From Namhaeicola litoreus (GTDB lineage: Bacteria; Bacteroidota; Bacteroidia; Flavobacteriales; Flavobacteriaceae): a DNA stretch of 64,000 nucleotides. A model generated the notes under the pieces. It was not told where the DNA came from. It made no database searches and saw only the letters and a list, made by a program, of their open reading frames with translations. The stretch is taken from NCBI RefSeq assembly GCF_042679565.1, contig NZ_JBHTMY010000003.1, forward strand, positions 1,178,001 through 1,242,000. Direction: 5' to 3'. Position numbers and translations under genes: made by a program. The first letter of the stretch is position 1, and each line of letters begins with the position of its first letter. Of this stretch, positions 34,204-43,559 are shown in pieces.

Positions 34204-34503
34204 AGGCAATTGAAATATATACTCCGGTGAACTATTTGATGCACATAACCAACTTTGAAAATTTTAAGCATATACAAATAGTTTAGAAAAACATCTTTCA
34301 TCAATGGCTAAGATAATAGGGACATAAGTGCTTCATCCCATTTTTTTGTGAATAACAAAGTCAGTCCTTTACTCGGAATTTTAAGCTTCTTAAGTCACAT
34401 CCATGATTATACACTCACGTTTGTTCTCCTTAGAGACAAAATGATCGAATGAATGATTTACATTTGAAATAGAATTATACTAATAAATAACAACAATAAA
34501 CCA
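34204..34503. other. Gene-free 300-bp stretch before the S9 peptidase gene
   Basis: No reading frame of interest is seen. The only element I can support is a -7 box TACATTTG at 34459-34466, 38 bp before the peptidase start. The phrase ACATAAGTGCTT at about 34320 also occurs near 31140. Confidence 0.4.
34459..34466 (+). promoter_or_regulatory. -7 promoter element of the S9 peptidase gene
   Basis: TACATTTG matches TAnnTTTG in full. No TTG is found at the right distance upstream. Confidence 0.4.
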
Positions 34504-36720
34504 ATGAAGCAGTTAAGAAAGTCCTTTACAAATAAGGTAAATACCTTTAAAATTCTTTTCATTATTTGTGTTTTTTCTTTTCATTTTAGTGGGAAAGCAC
34601 AAGTAAACTGGACAAGCAACGGGGATTCTTATTTTAAATTGGAAGAACATCAATTGGTTACCTATACCCTGCCTCATCATGATGTAAAAACTGTTATTTC
34701 AAAAGAACAACTTACACCAGCAGGAAAATCGGAGCCTTTAGAAGTCAAGCATTTTTCATTTTCAGAAGACCAACAAAAAATACTATTGTTTACCAATACA
34801 AAAAAAGTATGGAGACTAAATACGAAAGGAGATTATTGGGTTTTTAATTTTAAAACAAATACCCTAAGTCAAATTGGGAGAACCCTACCTCCTTCCTCTC
34901 TTAAGTTCGCAAAATTCTCTCCTGATGGGAATACTATAGCTTATGTCTCAGGAAACAATTTGTATAGTGAAGATTATGCAAGCGGAAACATTCAAGCATT
35001 AACCACCGATGGCACTGTTTCGTTAATTAATGGGACTTTTGATTGGGCATACGAGGAAGAATTTGCTTGTAGAGATGGATTTCGCTGGAGCCCTGACAGC
35101 AAATCCATTGCTTATTGGCAAATTGATGCAAGCGCAATCAAAAAGTTTTTTATGATCAATAATACAGATTCAATCTACGCTCAAATCATTCCCTTAGAGT
35201 ATCCTAAAGTGGGTGAAAGCCCTTCTGCGTGTAAAGTTGGCGTTGTAAATCTATCAAATGCCAAAACAACTTGGATGGATGTTCCAGGAGATCCATCTCA
35301 AAATTATTTGGTGAGAATGGAGTTTATTCCAAGAACCAACGATCTTTTAATACAGCAATTAAACAGAAAACAAAACCAAAGCAAATTATTCATTGCCGAT
35401 CCGTTAAGTGGAAGTACAAAAATGATTCAAGAAGAATCAGACATCGCATGGGTAGATTTATTTCAATTAGGCAATACCTATGCTTTAGATTACATCAATA
35501 ATTTCAGTTTTATAGAAGAAACGAACAGCATTCTTTGGGCATCAGAAAAAGATGGATGGCGACACTTATACAAAATATCTTTAGAAGGTAAACCAGAAGT
35601 ACTTATTACAAAGGGCGAATTTGATGTTATCGATATAAAACACATCAACTCAAAAGAAGGTTATGTATACTATTTAGCTTCGCCCGATAATGCCACGCAG
35701 AAGTATTTATATAAAACAAACTTAAATGGAAAAGGGGAAAACGAATTATTAAGCCCTAAAAGCTTAAAAGGAACTCACGATTACTCTTTTTCCTCCAATG
35801 GTACCTATGCTCAACATACCTTTACAAACCACTACACGCCATTTACGCGCGAATTTATTACCGTTGCTGATCACAAGGCTTTAAGCGAAAAAGAAAGTAT
35901 TGCTTTTCAAATAAATAAGTTGGAAGTAAAACCAACCACCGAGTTCTTCAGGATAAAAACAGCAGACGATGTTGAAATGGACGGATGGATGGTAAAACCA
36001 ACGAATTTCGATCCAACGAAAAAATATCCCGTGGTATTTTTTGTTTATTCTGAACCTGCGATGACCACAGTAAACGACACCTTTACTGCTGGCAGAAATA
36101 GGTTCTACGATGGAAATATGGCGGATGATGGTTACCTGTACATTTCTCTTGACAACAGAGGTACGCCTGCTCCAAAAGGACGGGAATGGAGGAAGTCTAT
36201 TTACAAAAAAATTGGCGTCATCAATATAAATGATCAAGCAAAGGCTGCCCAAGAAATTTTGAAATGGGATTTTGTAGATGCTGAACGAGTAGCTGTGTGG
36301 GGTCATAGCGGAGGTGGTTCTGCTACATTGAATTTAATGTTTAGGTATCCTGAGATCTACAAAACGGGCATTGCACTCGCTGCAGTTGCAAATCAATTGA
36401 CTTACGATAATATTTATCAAGAACGGTATATGGGCCTACCGCAAGAAAATATGGAAGATTTTAGGGTAGGCTCTCCCATTACCTATGCAAAAAAATTAGA
36501 AGGTAATTTACTGTACATCCATGGAACCGGAGATGATAATGTACATTATCAAAACGCAGAACTCTTGTTAAACGAGTTAATAAAATACAACAAGCAATTT
36601 CAATTTATGCCTTATCCAAACAGGTCTCATGGAATTAGAGAAGGGGAAGGAACCTTAAAACATTTGTCAACCTTATATACAAATTACTTGAAACTACACT
36701 GTCCTCCCGGTGGAAGATAA
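34504..36720 (+). CDS. Secreted S9 prolyl peptidase (dipeptidyl peptidase IV-like)
   Basis: A 738-residue protein with a signal peptide (cut near SGKAQ), an N-terminal beta-propeller and a C-terminal alpha/beta-hydrolase domain. The DPP-IV-type glutamate motif DWAYEEEF binds the peptide N-terminus. The catalytic triad is Ser602 in VWGHSGGGSA, Asp677 or Asp678 in GTGDDNVH, and His709 in RSHGIREGEG. The nucleophile elbow GHSGGG replaces the more common GWSYGG. It should release dipeptides or tripeptides after proline in the periplasm. Monocistronic with long gaps on both sides. Confidence 0.9.
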   Translation: MKQLRKSFTNKVNTFKILFIICVFSFHFSGKAQVNWTSNGDSYFKLEEHQLVTYTLPHHDVKTVISKEQLTPAGKSEPLEVKHFSFSEDQQKILLFTNTKKVWRLNTKGDYWVFNFKTNTLSQIGRTLPPSSLKFAKFSPDGNTIAYVSGNNLYSEDYASGNIQALTTDGTVSLINGTFDWAYEEEFACRDGFRWSPDSKSIAYWQIDASAIKKFFMINNTDSIYAQIIPLEYPKVGESPSACKVGVVNLSNAKTTWMDVPGDPSQNYLVRMEFIPRTNDLLIQQLNRKQNQSKLFIADPLSGSTKMIQEESDIAWVDLFQLGNTYALDYINNFSFIEETNSILWASEKDGWRHLYKISLEGKPEVLITKGEFDVIDIKHINSKEGYVYYLASPDNATQKYLYKTNLNGKGENELLSPKSLKGTHDYSFSSNGTYAQHTFTNHYTPFTREFITVADHKALSEKESIAFQINKLEVKPTTEFFRIKTADDVEMDGWMVKPTNFDPTKKYPVVFFVYSEPAMTTVNDTFTAGRNRFYDGNMADDGYLYISLDNRGTPAPKGREWRKSIYKKIGVININDQAKAAQEILKWDFVDAERVAVWGHSGGGSATLNLMFRYPEIYKTGIALAAVANQLTYDNIYQERYMGLPQENMEDFRVGSPITYAKKLEGNLLYIHGTGDDNVHYQNAELLLNELIKYNKQFQFMPYPNRSHGIREGEGTLKHLSTLYTNYLKLHCPPGGR

Positions 36721-37155
36721 TGTTTGGTAAAATACATATCATCATGTTAATTAAGGAATGAACAAAGAGACAGATATGGCGTGAGTAAGGAAATGAACAA
36801 AGAAGAGGATTTAAATTGCATTGCATTTTTACACAATACAAAATTACTCGAAAGCAACATTCTATTAATTGCTGCAATTTGTTGAACTTCTGACCTATAT
36901 CAAAAAATAGGACTGTACTGGCGAAAATCTAACAAGACGTTGGCAAACAATAAATTGAGATCATTCCATTTGCGATATTTGAAAACTTCTTCAAAGAGAA
37001 CTTAAAACCAAGCTGTTTTAACTCATTACCAGTTAAATACTATATCAAAAAACATTACTTTTATAAAGGCTAGATTTCTACTGCGAAAATGCAAAATATA
37101 TTCAACACAATTGATTCATAGCAAACTATCAGGTGGCATTAAATGAATTATAGTA
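36721..37155. other. Gene-free 435-bp stretch with an attC-like half site
   Basis: No gene is seen. It holds two near copies of AAGGAATGAACAAAGA (36754 and 36788 regions), the box GTTGGCAAAC at 36939-36948, and AAAGGCTAGATTTCTACTGCG near 37066 whose first 15 bases recur near 41044. It looks like a graveyard of cassette junctions. Confidence 0.45.
36939..36948 (+). repeat. Isolated R'-like half site
   Basis: GTTGGCAAAC, preceded by GAC, is identical to the left arms of cassettes 1 and 4 of the array. No partner arm was found. Confidence 0.4.
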
Positions 37156-37794
37156 ATGGACAGATACGCCGAAACCTTTGAAACCTGGAATAAAGTTGCC
37201 AAACAATACGAAGACAAGTTTATGGATTTGGACTTGTACAACGAGACCTATGCGTTTTTCTGTGCCTCAATTCCATCCGAAAATGCACATATACTCGATC
37301 TGGGTTGTGGTCCCGGAAATATTACCAAATATCTGCTAACAAATAGACCTGACTTTACTATTCTAGGAATTGATGTTGCCCCACAAATGGTTGAGCTGGC
37401 TAAAAAAAATAATCCTACAGCTAAGTTTAGCGTGATGGATGTTAGGAAGATCAACAAACTAAAAGCATCTTTTGATGGAATTGTTTGCGGTTTTTGCCTG
37501 CCATATTTATCTGAAAGCGATTGCCGGGAATTCATTTTTAATTGCAGCAGATTGCTTCATGATCATGGAATCATTTATTTGAGTTTTGTGGAAGGAGATT
37601 TAGATAAATCTCATTTTCAAGTTAGAAGTAACGGTGACAGGGTTTATTTCTATTACCATCCTATAGATCAAATTAAAAATCTCCTCACGCAGCATGGATT
37701 TAGTGAATTAAGGGCTTTTCAGGTAGAATATCAAAAAGGAGAAACGGAATTAGAAATACATACAATATTGACAGCCAGAAAAACAACGAACTAG
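37156..37794 (+). CDS. Class I SAM-dependent methyltransferase
   Basis: The 212-residue protein has motif I HILDLGCGPGNITKYLL (about residues 46-62), motif II ILGIDVAPQMVELAKKN and the post-motifs DGIVCGFCLPYLSE and GIIYLSFVEGD. It is in the UbiE/UbiG-like small-molecule methyltransferase group; substrate unknown. No signal peptide. It is followed 25 bp later by the VIT1-like gene and may share its transcript. Confidence 0.85.
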   Translation: MDRYAETFETWNKVAKQYEDKFMDLDLYNETYAFFCASIPSENAHILDLGCGPGNITKYLLTNRPDFTILGIDVAPQMVELAKKNNPTAKFSVMDVRKINKLKASFDGIVCGFCLPYLSESDCREFIFNCSRLLHDHGIIYLSFVEGDLDKSHFQVRSNGDRVYFYYHPIDQIKNLLTQHGFSELRAFQVEYQKGETELEIHTILTARKTTN

Positions 37795-37819
37795 CGATAT
37801 AATTTGAACAAACCGAAAA

Positions 37820-38536
37820 ATGACAGAAAAAGTAGAGGAATTAGACAATTATTTAGATAATCATTATATCCACCGCAGCAATTGGTTAAGAGCCGCTGTG
37901 CTTGGGGCGAACGATGGAATTTTGTCGACTGCGAGTATCGCCATCGGGGTTGCTGCCGCAAGCGATATACGAGAGCCTATTATTTTAGCAACCCTCGCAG
38001 GACTCGTTGCAGGTGCTTTATCCATGGCAGCCGGAGAATATGTTTCAGTAAGCTCACAAACTGACGTGGAGAATGCTGACATCGAACGTGAAAAGCAAGA
38101 ACTCAAAGAAATGCCTAGTATCGAATTAGAAAGGTTAGCGGAAATTTATGAAAAAAGAGGTCTAAAGAAAGAAACTGCTTTAACTGTTGCTAAAGAATTA
38201 ACAGAACACGATGCATTAGGCGCACATATAAGAGATGAATTAGGCATCAATGAAATTAGTCAGGCCAAACCATTGCAGGCGGCCTTTGCTTCCGGTGCTG
38301 CATTTACAGTTGGTGGATTACTTCCCTTTTTGGTTACCCTTTTTCTACCTTTAAAAAGTATGGAGTATTCACTTTACGGATTTGCATTATTTTTTCTGAT
38401 CATATTGGGCGCTTTAGCGGCCAAAACCGGCGGATCAAGCGTTGGAAAAGCGATCATCAGAATTAGTTTCTGGGGAACAGTAGCCATGGGTCTTACGGCT
38501 TTGGTCGGTTATTTTTTCAATGTAAATATGGGATAA
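37820..38536 (+). CDS. VIT1/CCC1-family iron/manganese transporter
   Basis: A 238-residue membrane protein. The family signature begins with HRSNWLRAAVLGANDGILSTASIAIGV and GLVAGALSMAAGEYVSVSSQ, then the cytoplasmic helical metal-binding region with acidic residues (ENADIEREKQELKEMP ... EHDALGAHIRDELGI) and three C-terminal helices. Family members move Fe2+ or Mn2+ out of the cytoplasm. The next gene starts one base after its stop. Confidence 0.9.
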   Translation: MTEKVEELDNYLDNHYIHRSNWLRAAVLGANDGILSTASIAIGVAAASDIREPIILATLAGLVAGALSMAAGEYVSVSSQTDVENADIEREKQELKEMPSIELERLAEIYEKRGLKKETALTVAKELTEHDALGAHIRDELGINEISQAKPLQAAFASGAAFTVGGLLPFLVTLFLPLKSMEYSLYGFALFFLIILGALAAKTGGSSVGKAIIRISFWGTVAMGLTALVGYFFNVNMG

Positions 38537-38537
38537 A

Positions 38538-39077
38538 ATGAATAAAAAGAACAGTATATTTATCGCTACAAGTATCGATGGTTATATCGCTGATAAAAAT
38601 GGCGGAATAGATTGGCTGCATGCCATTCCAAATCCAGATCATGAGGATATGGGTTATGGCGCATTTATGAATGAAATCGATGCCCTTTTGATGGGAAGAA
38701 GAACCTTTGAAACGGTACTTGGCTTTGATATGGATTGGCCTTATGACAAGCCGGTGTTCGTATTAAGCCATCAAATAAAAGTAATTCCAAAGCACCTTAA
38801 AGACAAAGTTTTTTTATGTAAAGGTTTATTGAATGAATTGTTAGAGCAGCTCCACAAAAAAGGTTTTTACCGACTTTATATTGACGGCGGAACAACGATC
38901 AGAGGTTTTCTGAAGGAAGATTTAATCGATGAAATGATACTTACCACAATCCCGATTTTATTGGGCGGTGGTGCTCCCCTGTTTTCAGAACTTCCATGCG
39001 AATTGAAATTTGATCTGATGGAAACAAAAACTTATTTGAACCAAATAACACAGCATCATTACAAACGTAAAAAATAA
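38538..39077 (+). CDS. Dihydrofolate-reductase-like protein (RibD C-terminal domain)
   Basis: The 179-residue protein matches the stand-alone RibD C-terminal/DHFR-like group: IFIATSIDGYIADKNGGIDWL at the N-terminus, DALLMGRRTFETVLGF, and RLYIDGGTTIRGFLKEDLIDEM with TTIPILLGGGAPLF. These are NADPH-binding reductase features; the real substrate is unknown. It lies one base after the VIT1-like gene, so it is translated from the same message. Confidence 0.88.
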   Translation: MNKKNSIFIATSIDGYIADKNGGIDWLHAIPNPDHEDMGYGAFMNEIDALLMGRRTFETVLGFDMDWPYDKPVFVLSHQIKVIPKHLKDKVFLCKGLLNELLEQLHKKGFYRLYIDGGTTIRGFLKEDLIDEMILTTIPILLGGGAPLFSELPCELKFDLMETKTYLNQITQHHYKRKK

Positions 39078-39098
39078 AATTTTTACACAATCAATTCT

Positions 39099-39132
39099 TT
39101 ATTTTATCACTTTACTCAAAGTGATAAAATAA
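39099..39132. repeat. Perfect 15-bp inverted repeat with a 4-base loop
   Basis: TTATTTTATCACTTT and AAAGTGATAAAATAA are exact complements around ACTC, 22 bp after the RibD-like gene. There is no T-run after the stem, so it is either an unusual terminator or a protein-binding site. Confidence 0.6.
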
Positions 39133-39245
39133 GTCCACTCTCTCACATAAAATATAATTCGGTGCAACATTGATCATCAGAAATTAAACTTATAAATGAT
39201 TACTTTAGTAAGCATGTTAAATGTTGCATGTCATAAAACCAAAAA

Positions 39246-41045
39246 ATGATGAGACTTATATTATTTGTTTTATCCCTCATCTTTACAACCATCAACATTA
39301 GTGGTCAGTATAAAGTTAATTTCATTCTGTCAGAAGTCCCTGAGGATAGCATTTTAAATGTGGGCATCAGAGGAAGTGTTGCTCCATTGAATTGGGAAAA
39401 GTCAATTCCACTGAAAAAAATGAATGGCCTCTATTCAATTTCTTTAGAATTTCAAGATGTAAGTGAGGATGTAGAGTTCAAGTTTGTGCGCTATAGGAAT
39501 GACCGTGATCCTATTTGGGAAGGTATTCAAAATCGCACGATTTCTCTCGGTGCAAATGCTGATCATATATCAAATAATATATGGAATCAAGAGCAACTAG
39601 TAGATATCAGTAAATTAGAACCATTGGCTCCAGAACAGCTATTAGAAGATTTTGAGCTAATTAAAACCATGGTTTTAGATGTTCATCCGGGTACCTATAG
39701 ATACAATAACAAAAAACAAATTACCGAGGCCTTAGAGGAACTAAAATCCTCTTTCAGCCAGTCACTAACTACCGGCGATGCATACCTGGCCATATCAAAA
39801 CTTACAGCCCAATTAAAATGTGACCATACCAAAGCGGGATTTAACAATCAAAACAAAGTCATAAATTCAATAATCCATTATCAAAAAGATAAGCTTCCTT
39901 TTACCTTTCGCTGGATTGGTAATGAAATGATCGTGACACGTAATGCCTCGAATAATCAACTACTAAAAAGAGGAGTTCGGATTACAAGAATAAACAGTAT
40001 CCCGGTAGAAGAAATCAAGGAGAAAATGATCTTATATGTAGGTGCAGATGGAGCAACAGATGCAAACAGAAGCTACAAACTAGAGGTGAATGGTTATGAC
40101 TTTCGATATAATGCTTTCGATATTTTTTTTCCATTACTATATCCTCTAAATGGAAACAATGTCGCCTTAGAAATTGAAGATGATGAAACGGGAAAAGTAA
40201 TGAATGTTGAAGTGTCTGCCTTATCTCGTGACGAACGAACTCAAATTTTAATGGAACGATATAGCGATTTCCCACAAAGTCGTGATGATTTATGGAAGTT
40301 TGAAGTACTGGGGGATAGTATTGGACTTCTCACAATGAACTCATTTGGACTTTTTGGTTGGAAGGCAATGACATTAGATTACAAAGATTTCTTATTTAAA
40401 ACATTTGCAGAACTAAGGAGCCAAGGGATAAATCACCTTGTTATCGATATAAGAGAAAATACAGGCGGAGCTGATGAAATGTCTAATGAACTTTTTACTT
40501 ATTTATCTAACGAGCCCTATCAATTGAAAAGAGAAGGAAGAACACGCTATATAAATTTTCCAGAATCGCTAAAACCTTATGTGCAAACTTGGGGGGATAA
40601 TCCTTGGTATTTTAACCTTGAACCAAAGAATAATAATCCCATTGGTGGTTATTATATTTTTGAAGAGGCAAAAAATAAAAGTGAACCCATCAAACATGAG
40701 CTTTATAAAGGTCAGGTATACTTATTGGTGAGTTCTGCAAATACTTCCTTGGCTTTCTACACTGCCCAAAGATTTAAGCAACAACAAATCGGACCGACAA
40801 TCGGACAAGAAACTGGTGGAAACCTTAATGATATCAATGGAGGTCAGATACTTTTTCTTCGTTTACCTAATTCTCAGATAGAAATAGATTTCCCTGTCAT
40901 GGGAGGATTTTCTATAGATCCCCAACCCAATACGGGTGTAATACCAGATGTGGAAGTCATGGTTCGAAGGGAGGATATTTTGGAGAATAGAGATGCTGAA
41001 ATTGAAACCGTTCTAAAGATAATAAAGGATGGCAGTAGACGATAA
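39246..41045 (+). CDS. Secreted S41-family peptidase-like protein
   Basis: The 599-residue protein has a signal peptide (cut near NISGQ), an N-terminal domain of about 100 residues with a carbohydrate-binding or esterase-associated look (SILNVGIRGSVAPLNWEKSIPLKKMNG), and a tail-specific-protease core: LVIDIRENTGGADEMSNEL, VYLLVSSANTSLAF with the likely nucleophile Ser501, and GPTIGQETGGNLND. The ending PNTGVIPDVEV is usual in S41 proteins. A PDZ-like part may sit at residues 215-300. Acts in the periplasm; substrate unknown. Confidence 0.8.
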   Translation: MMRLILFVLSLIFTTINISGQYKVNFILSEVPEDSILNVGIRGSVAPLNWEKSIPLKKMNGLYSISLEFQDVSEDVEFKFVRYRNDRDPIWEGIQNRTISLGANADHISNNIWNQEQLVDISKLEPLAPEQLLEDFELIKTMVLDVHPGTYRYNNKKQITEALEELKSSFSQSLTTGDAYLAISKLTAQLKCDHTKAGFNNQNKVINSIIHYQKDKLPFTFRWIGNEMIVTRNASNNQLLKRGVRITRINSIPVEEIKEKMILYVGADGATDANRSYKLEVNGYDFRYNAFDIFFPLLYPLNGNNVALEIEDDETGKVMNVEVSALSRDERTQILMERYSDFPQSRDDLWKFEVLGDSIGLLTMNSFGLFGWKAMTLDYKDFLFKTFAELRSQGINHLVIDIRENTGGADEMSNELFTYLSNEPYQLKREGRTRYINFPESLKPYVQTWGDNPWYFNLEPKNNNPIGGYYIFEEAKNKSEPIKHELYKGQVYLLVSSANTSLAFYTAQRFKQQQIGPTIGQETGGNLNDINGGQILFLRLPNSQIEIDFPVMGGFSIDPQPNTGVIPDVEVMVRREDILENRDAEIETVLKIIKDGSRR

Positions 41046-41097
41046 AGGCTAGATTTCCAGTAATTTCCATTTGGTTGCGACTGGGTTTATCCATAAC

Positions 41098-41105
41098 GTT
41101 GGCAG
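41098..41105 (+). repeat. Isolated R'-like half site
   Basis: GTTGGCAG follows GGGTTTATCCATAAC, a context like the inner arm plus right box of the cassette sites. AAAGGCTAGATTTC just upstream (41044) recurs near 37066 ahead of the other half site. Confidence 0.35.
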
Positions 41106-41211
41106 TATTTTGATTAACACGACACACAAATATTAATTGAGTTAAAAAATTAATTTAATAAAAATAAGGAAAGTACAACAAGGTGGATAGCGATTATCTG
41201 TTCTCAATCCT

Positions 41212-41865
41212 ATGAAAAAACCAATCAGAGATATAATGAGTATCGAAAAGGCATACAACATTTGGGCTGACCAATATGACACTAACTTGAATAAAACACG
41301 AGATTTAGACAAAATAGCGACAATCGAAACGCTAAATAAGCTCAAATTTTCAAAGGTGATAGAATTGGGTTGCGGAACCGGAAAAAATACAATTTATCTG
41401 TTAAAAAAAGCGGATAAAGTTATTGGATTAGACTTTTCCCAAGAAATGCTGAATAAAGCCAAAGAAAAAATCCAAGACAAACGAGTGCAATTTAATAGAG
41501 CAGACTTTACAACAAAATGGAATATTGAAAATAATTATGCGGATTTAATAACATGTAATCTAGTACTTGAGCATGTTAAAAATTTAGATTTTGTTTTTGA
41601 TCAAGCAAACCAAAAATTAAAATGTGATGGTTATTTTTTCATCAGTGAACTTCATCCATTCAAACAATATTCAGGCAGTAAGGCCAAATTTGAAACTGAA
41701 AACGGAATACAGGAATTAGAAACTTATGTTCATCATATTTCTGAATATTTGAACGCAGCGAAGAAAAATGGTTTTGAATTGGTGGAAATAAAAGAATGGT
41801 TTGATGAAGTAAATAAAGCTGGAATTCCAAGACTGATCGGAATCTTATGGCGGAAAAATTCTTAG
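41212..41865 (+). CDS. Class I SAM-dependent methyltransferase
   Basis: A 217-residue protein with motif I VIELGCGTGKNTIYLLKKA, motif II VIGLDFSQEMLNKAKEK and ADLITCNLVLEHVKNLDFVF, the UbiE-type pattern. An alternative start eight codons in (MSIEKAYNIWADQYD) matches the usual N-terminus of this group and may be the real one. Substrate unknown. The gene follows an attC-like half site by about 110 bp, so it may be a former cassette gene. Confidence 0.85.
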   Translation: MKKPIRDIMSIEKAYNIWADQYDTNLNKTRDLDKIATIETLNKLKFSKVIELGCGTGKNTIYLLKKADKVIGLDFSQEMLNKAKEKIQDKRVQFNRADFTTKWNIENNYADLITCNLVLEHVKNLDFVFDQANQKLKCDGYFFISELHPFKQYSGSKAKFETENGIQELETYVHHISEYLNAAKKNGFELVEIKEWFDEVNKAGIPRLIGILWRKNS

Positions 41866-42123
41866 CTTGAATTTTGATCAGTCAAACCAAAATAGTTCCT
41901 TAGGAAATAATGTAACCTCTGTTCTAAAATTTCCAATATTCATTTTAGGCATTCTTCTTTTGGTTTATTTAGATAAAAGAACAAATCTTTGAGCGCGCAT
42001 TAAAAGGATGTTGTAAAAATTTTAGTAACACCTCAAAATATGCCCCACGTTCATGCGAAACCAAATTAGACCGGGTCAATTTTTTGGCATGGTTTCCAAT
42101 AAATATACCTGTAAAAAAAAATA

Positions 42124-43011
42124 GTGATTTGTTTATGGATACTGGGCAATACTTTATTCGGGCAAACCCCGGGGAAAAAAATTGCATGCCCGGTTGTACT
42201 TTTTGACACCCTTAAAATTAATCGAGGAGATATTCTATATTTAGCTAAGGGCACTAACCCTGATACCGGTCAATTTATTCATATTTACGCCCCTAAAAAC
42301 ACCCCCTTCCATTAGCAAAAGATCTCCTTGCCGGCTTTTTTTTGGATAATACCGATTTTGAAACTAAAGCGATACCTCAACAGAATTTAGATAAGTTATT
42401 TGAAAATAGACAATTAGCAATCAAAAGTTTCAGTAAACTGTCTTCCAAAAAAACGAAAAAAAATTCTAGGAGTTGTGGATATGAAGCAAATACAATTTAT
42501 CGAGGGAGCATTTTTTAATGATATTGTCTTAGACCTAGAATCGGCAATAAGTTCAGGAGAAATAATTAAAATAAGTGCTCATGAATTAACCGAGAAACCA
42601 ACAGAAAAATTATTGTTTATACCCTTTGAGATATCTAGCCAAGGTATCAAGCCCGTCATTGTAACAATCAATGATATAAGCCAAAATGAAATTTACAACA
42701 AGGCAGTTCAATGGGCCGATCTGTATTATAATGTTAAAAATCAGATCGACATTACAAAAGTTCCGAATAAAAACATGACCATACATGATTTTGCTTTAAA
42801 TATAAAATTTAGCAGAATTATGGGACAGGTTCTTTTTGTTGATATGCCCTATTTTTATACAATAGATTTTTCTGATGGTGAAATTACAATGTCATTTAGG
42901 TTAGGGGATGAAAATGGGGAGGCCAACAAAATAAGTCTGATTTTTATCGCAGAAGCTGAAAAAATGATAAATGATCTATCATATTTTATGGTAGATTATA
43001 TCATGAAATAA
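42124..43011 (+). pseudogene. Decayed secreted protein gene with two frameshifts
   Basis: Three frames join into one protein. Frame 1 (GTG 42124 to 42315) begins with a signal-like segment ending NTLFGQ. Adding one C in the C5 run at 42302-42306 continues into LAKDLLAGFFLDNTDFETKA and on to FSKLSSKK. A second shift in the A-runs near 42447-42462 continues into KILGVVDMKQIQFIEGAF, the start of the open frame that ends at 43011. That last part (178 residues from GTG 42475; ATG 42481) has NEIYNKAVQWADLYYN, like DUF4468-type proteins. Whether it is still expressed from 42481 cannot be told. The shifts in homopolymers could also be sequencing errors. Confidence 0.55.
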
Positions 43012-43034
43012 TCATTATCTATCTTTTTAAATAA

Positions 43035-43298
43035 ACAGCAAGAAATGGAGCAAACTTATTTCAAATTAATCCTTTTCAAACAGGTCTTTTTCACTTCTGC
43101 ATTCAAGATCCGGATATAGAAAACCTAACCAAAAGAATCGTGGACGCCGGTGGTAAACAGAGAATGCCTATTCGTGAATATTACCCAAATGAAAAGCCGT
43201 ATAAAATGGTTTATGTAGAAGATCCATTTGGCATCGTATTCGAAATTTATACACATAGCTATGAATTAACCTATTCTTCGGGAGCCTATCAAGAATAA
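43035..43298 (+). pseudogene. 3' fragment of a VOC (glyoxalase/bleomycin-resistance) family gene
   Basis: An open frame of 87 codons after a stop at 43032 has no start codon but encodes the C-terminal half of a VOC protein: GANLFQINPFQTGLFHF, KRIVDAGGKQRMPIREYYP, KMVYVEDPFGIVFEIYTHSYE and the tail LTYSSGAYQE. The metal-ligand glutamate of the second half (FEIY) is present. The N-terminal half is missing, so it is a remnant. Confidence 0.75.
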
Positions 43299-43510
43299 AA
43301 AACGAGTACTGTCATATCTGTCAATGATCTCGGCAGATAGTTTTCTTTTAGTTCTAACCATATAGGCCGTAGATAAATCAGTTTAGCCGCAGAATTAACC
43401 AAGGTTGATGCGGTGCGCGCAGCAATTTAGATCAAATATCCAATCATCTTAAAGAAGTTTCACAACCGTAAACTAGAAAATATTCTGGATAACTTTAAAT
43501 GCTTAAATTT

Positions 43511-43538
43511 TTGTGCGAAAATGGTTTTTGTATCTTTG
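43511..43538 (+). promoter_or_regulatory. Consensus Bacteroidetes promoter of the M20 peptidase gene
   Basis: The -33 element TTG (43511-43513), a 17-bp spacer and the -7 element TATCTTTG (43531-43538) match the primary sigma-factor consensus exactly. The leader would be about 15 nt. Confidence 0.75.
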
Positions 43539-43559
43539 AACGAATAAAAAAAACAAACC

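Noticed and set aside
34204..34503. Small gene or RNA in the gap before the S9 peptidase
   Set aside because: No reading frame with a plausible start and no stable fold with a terminator was found.
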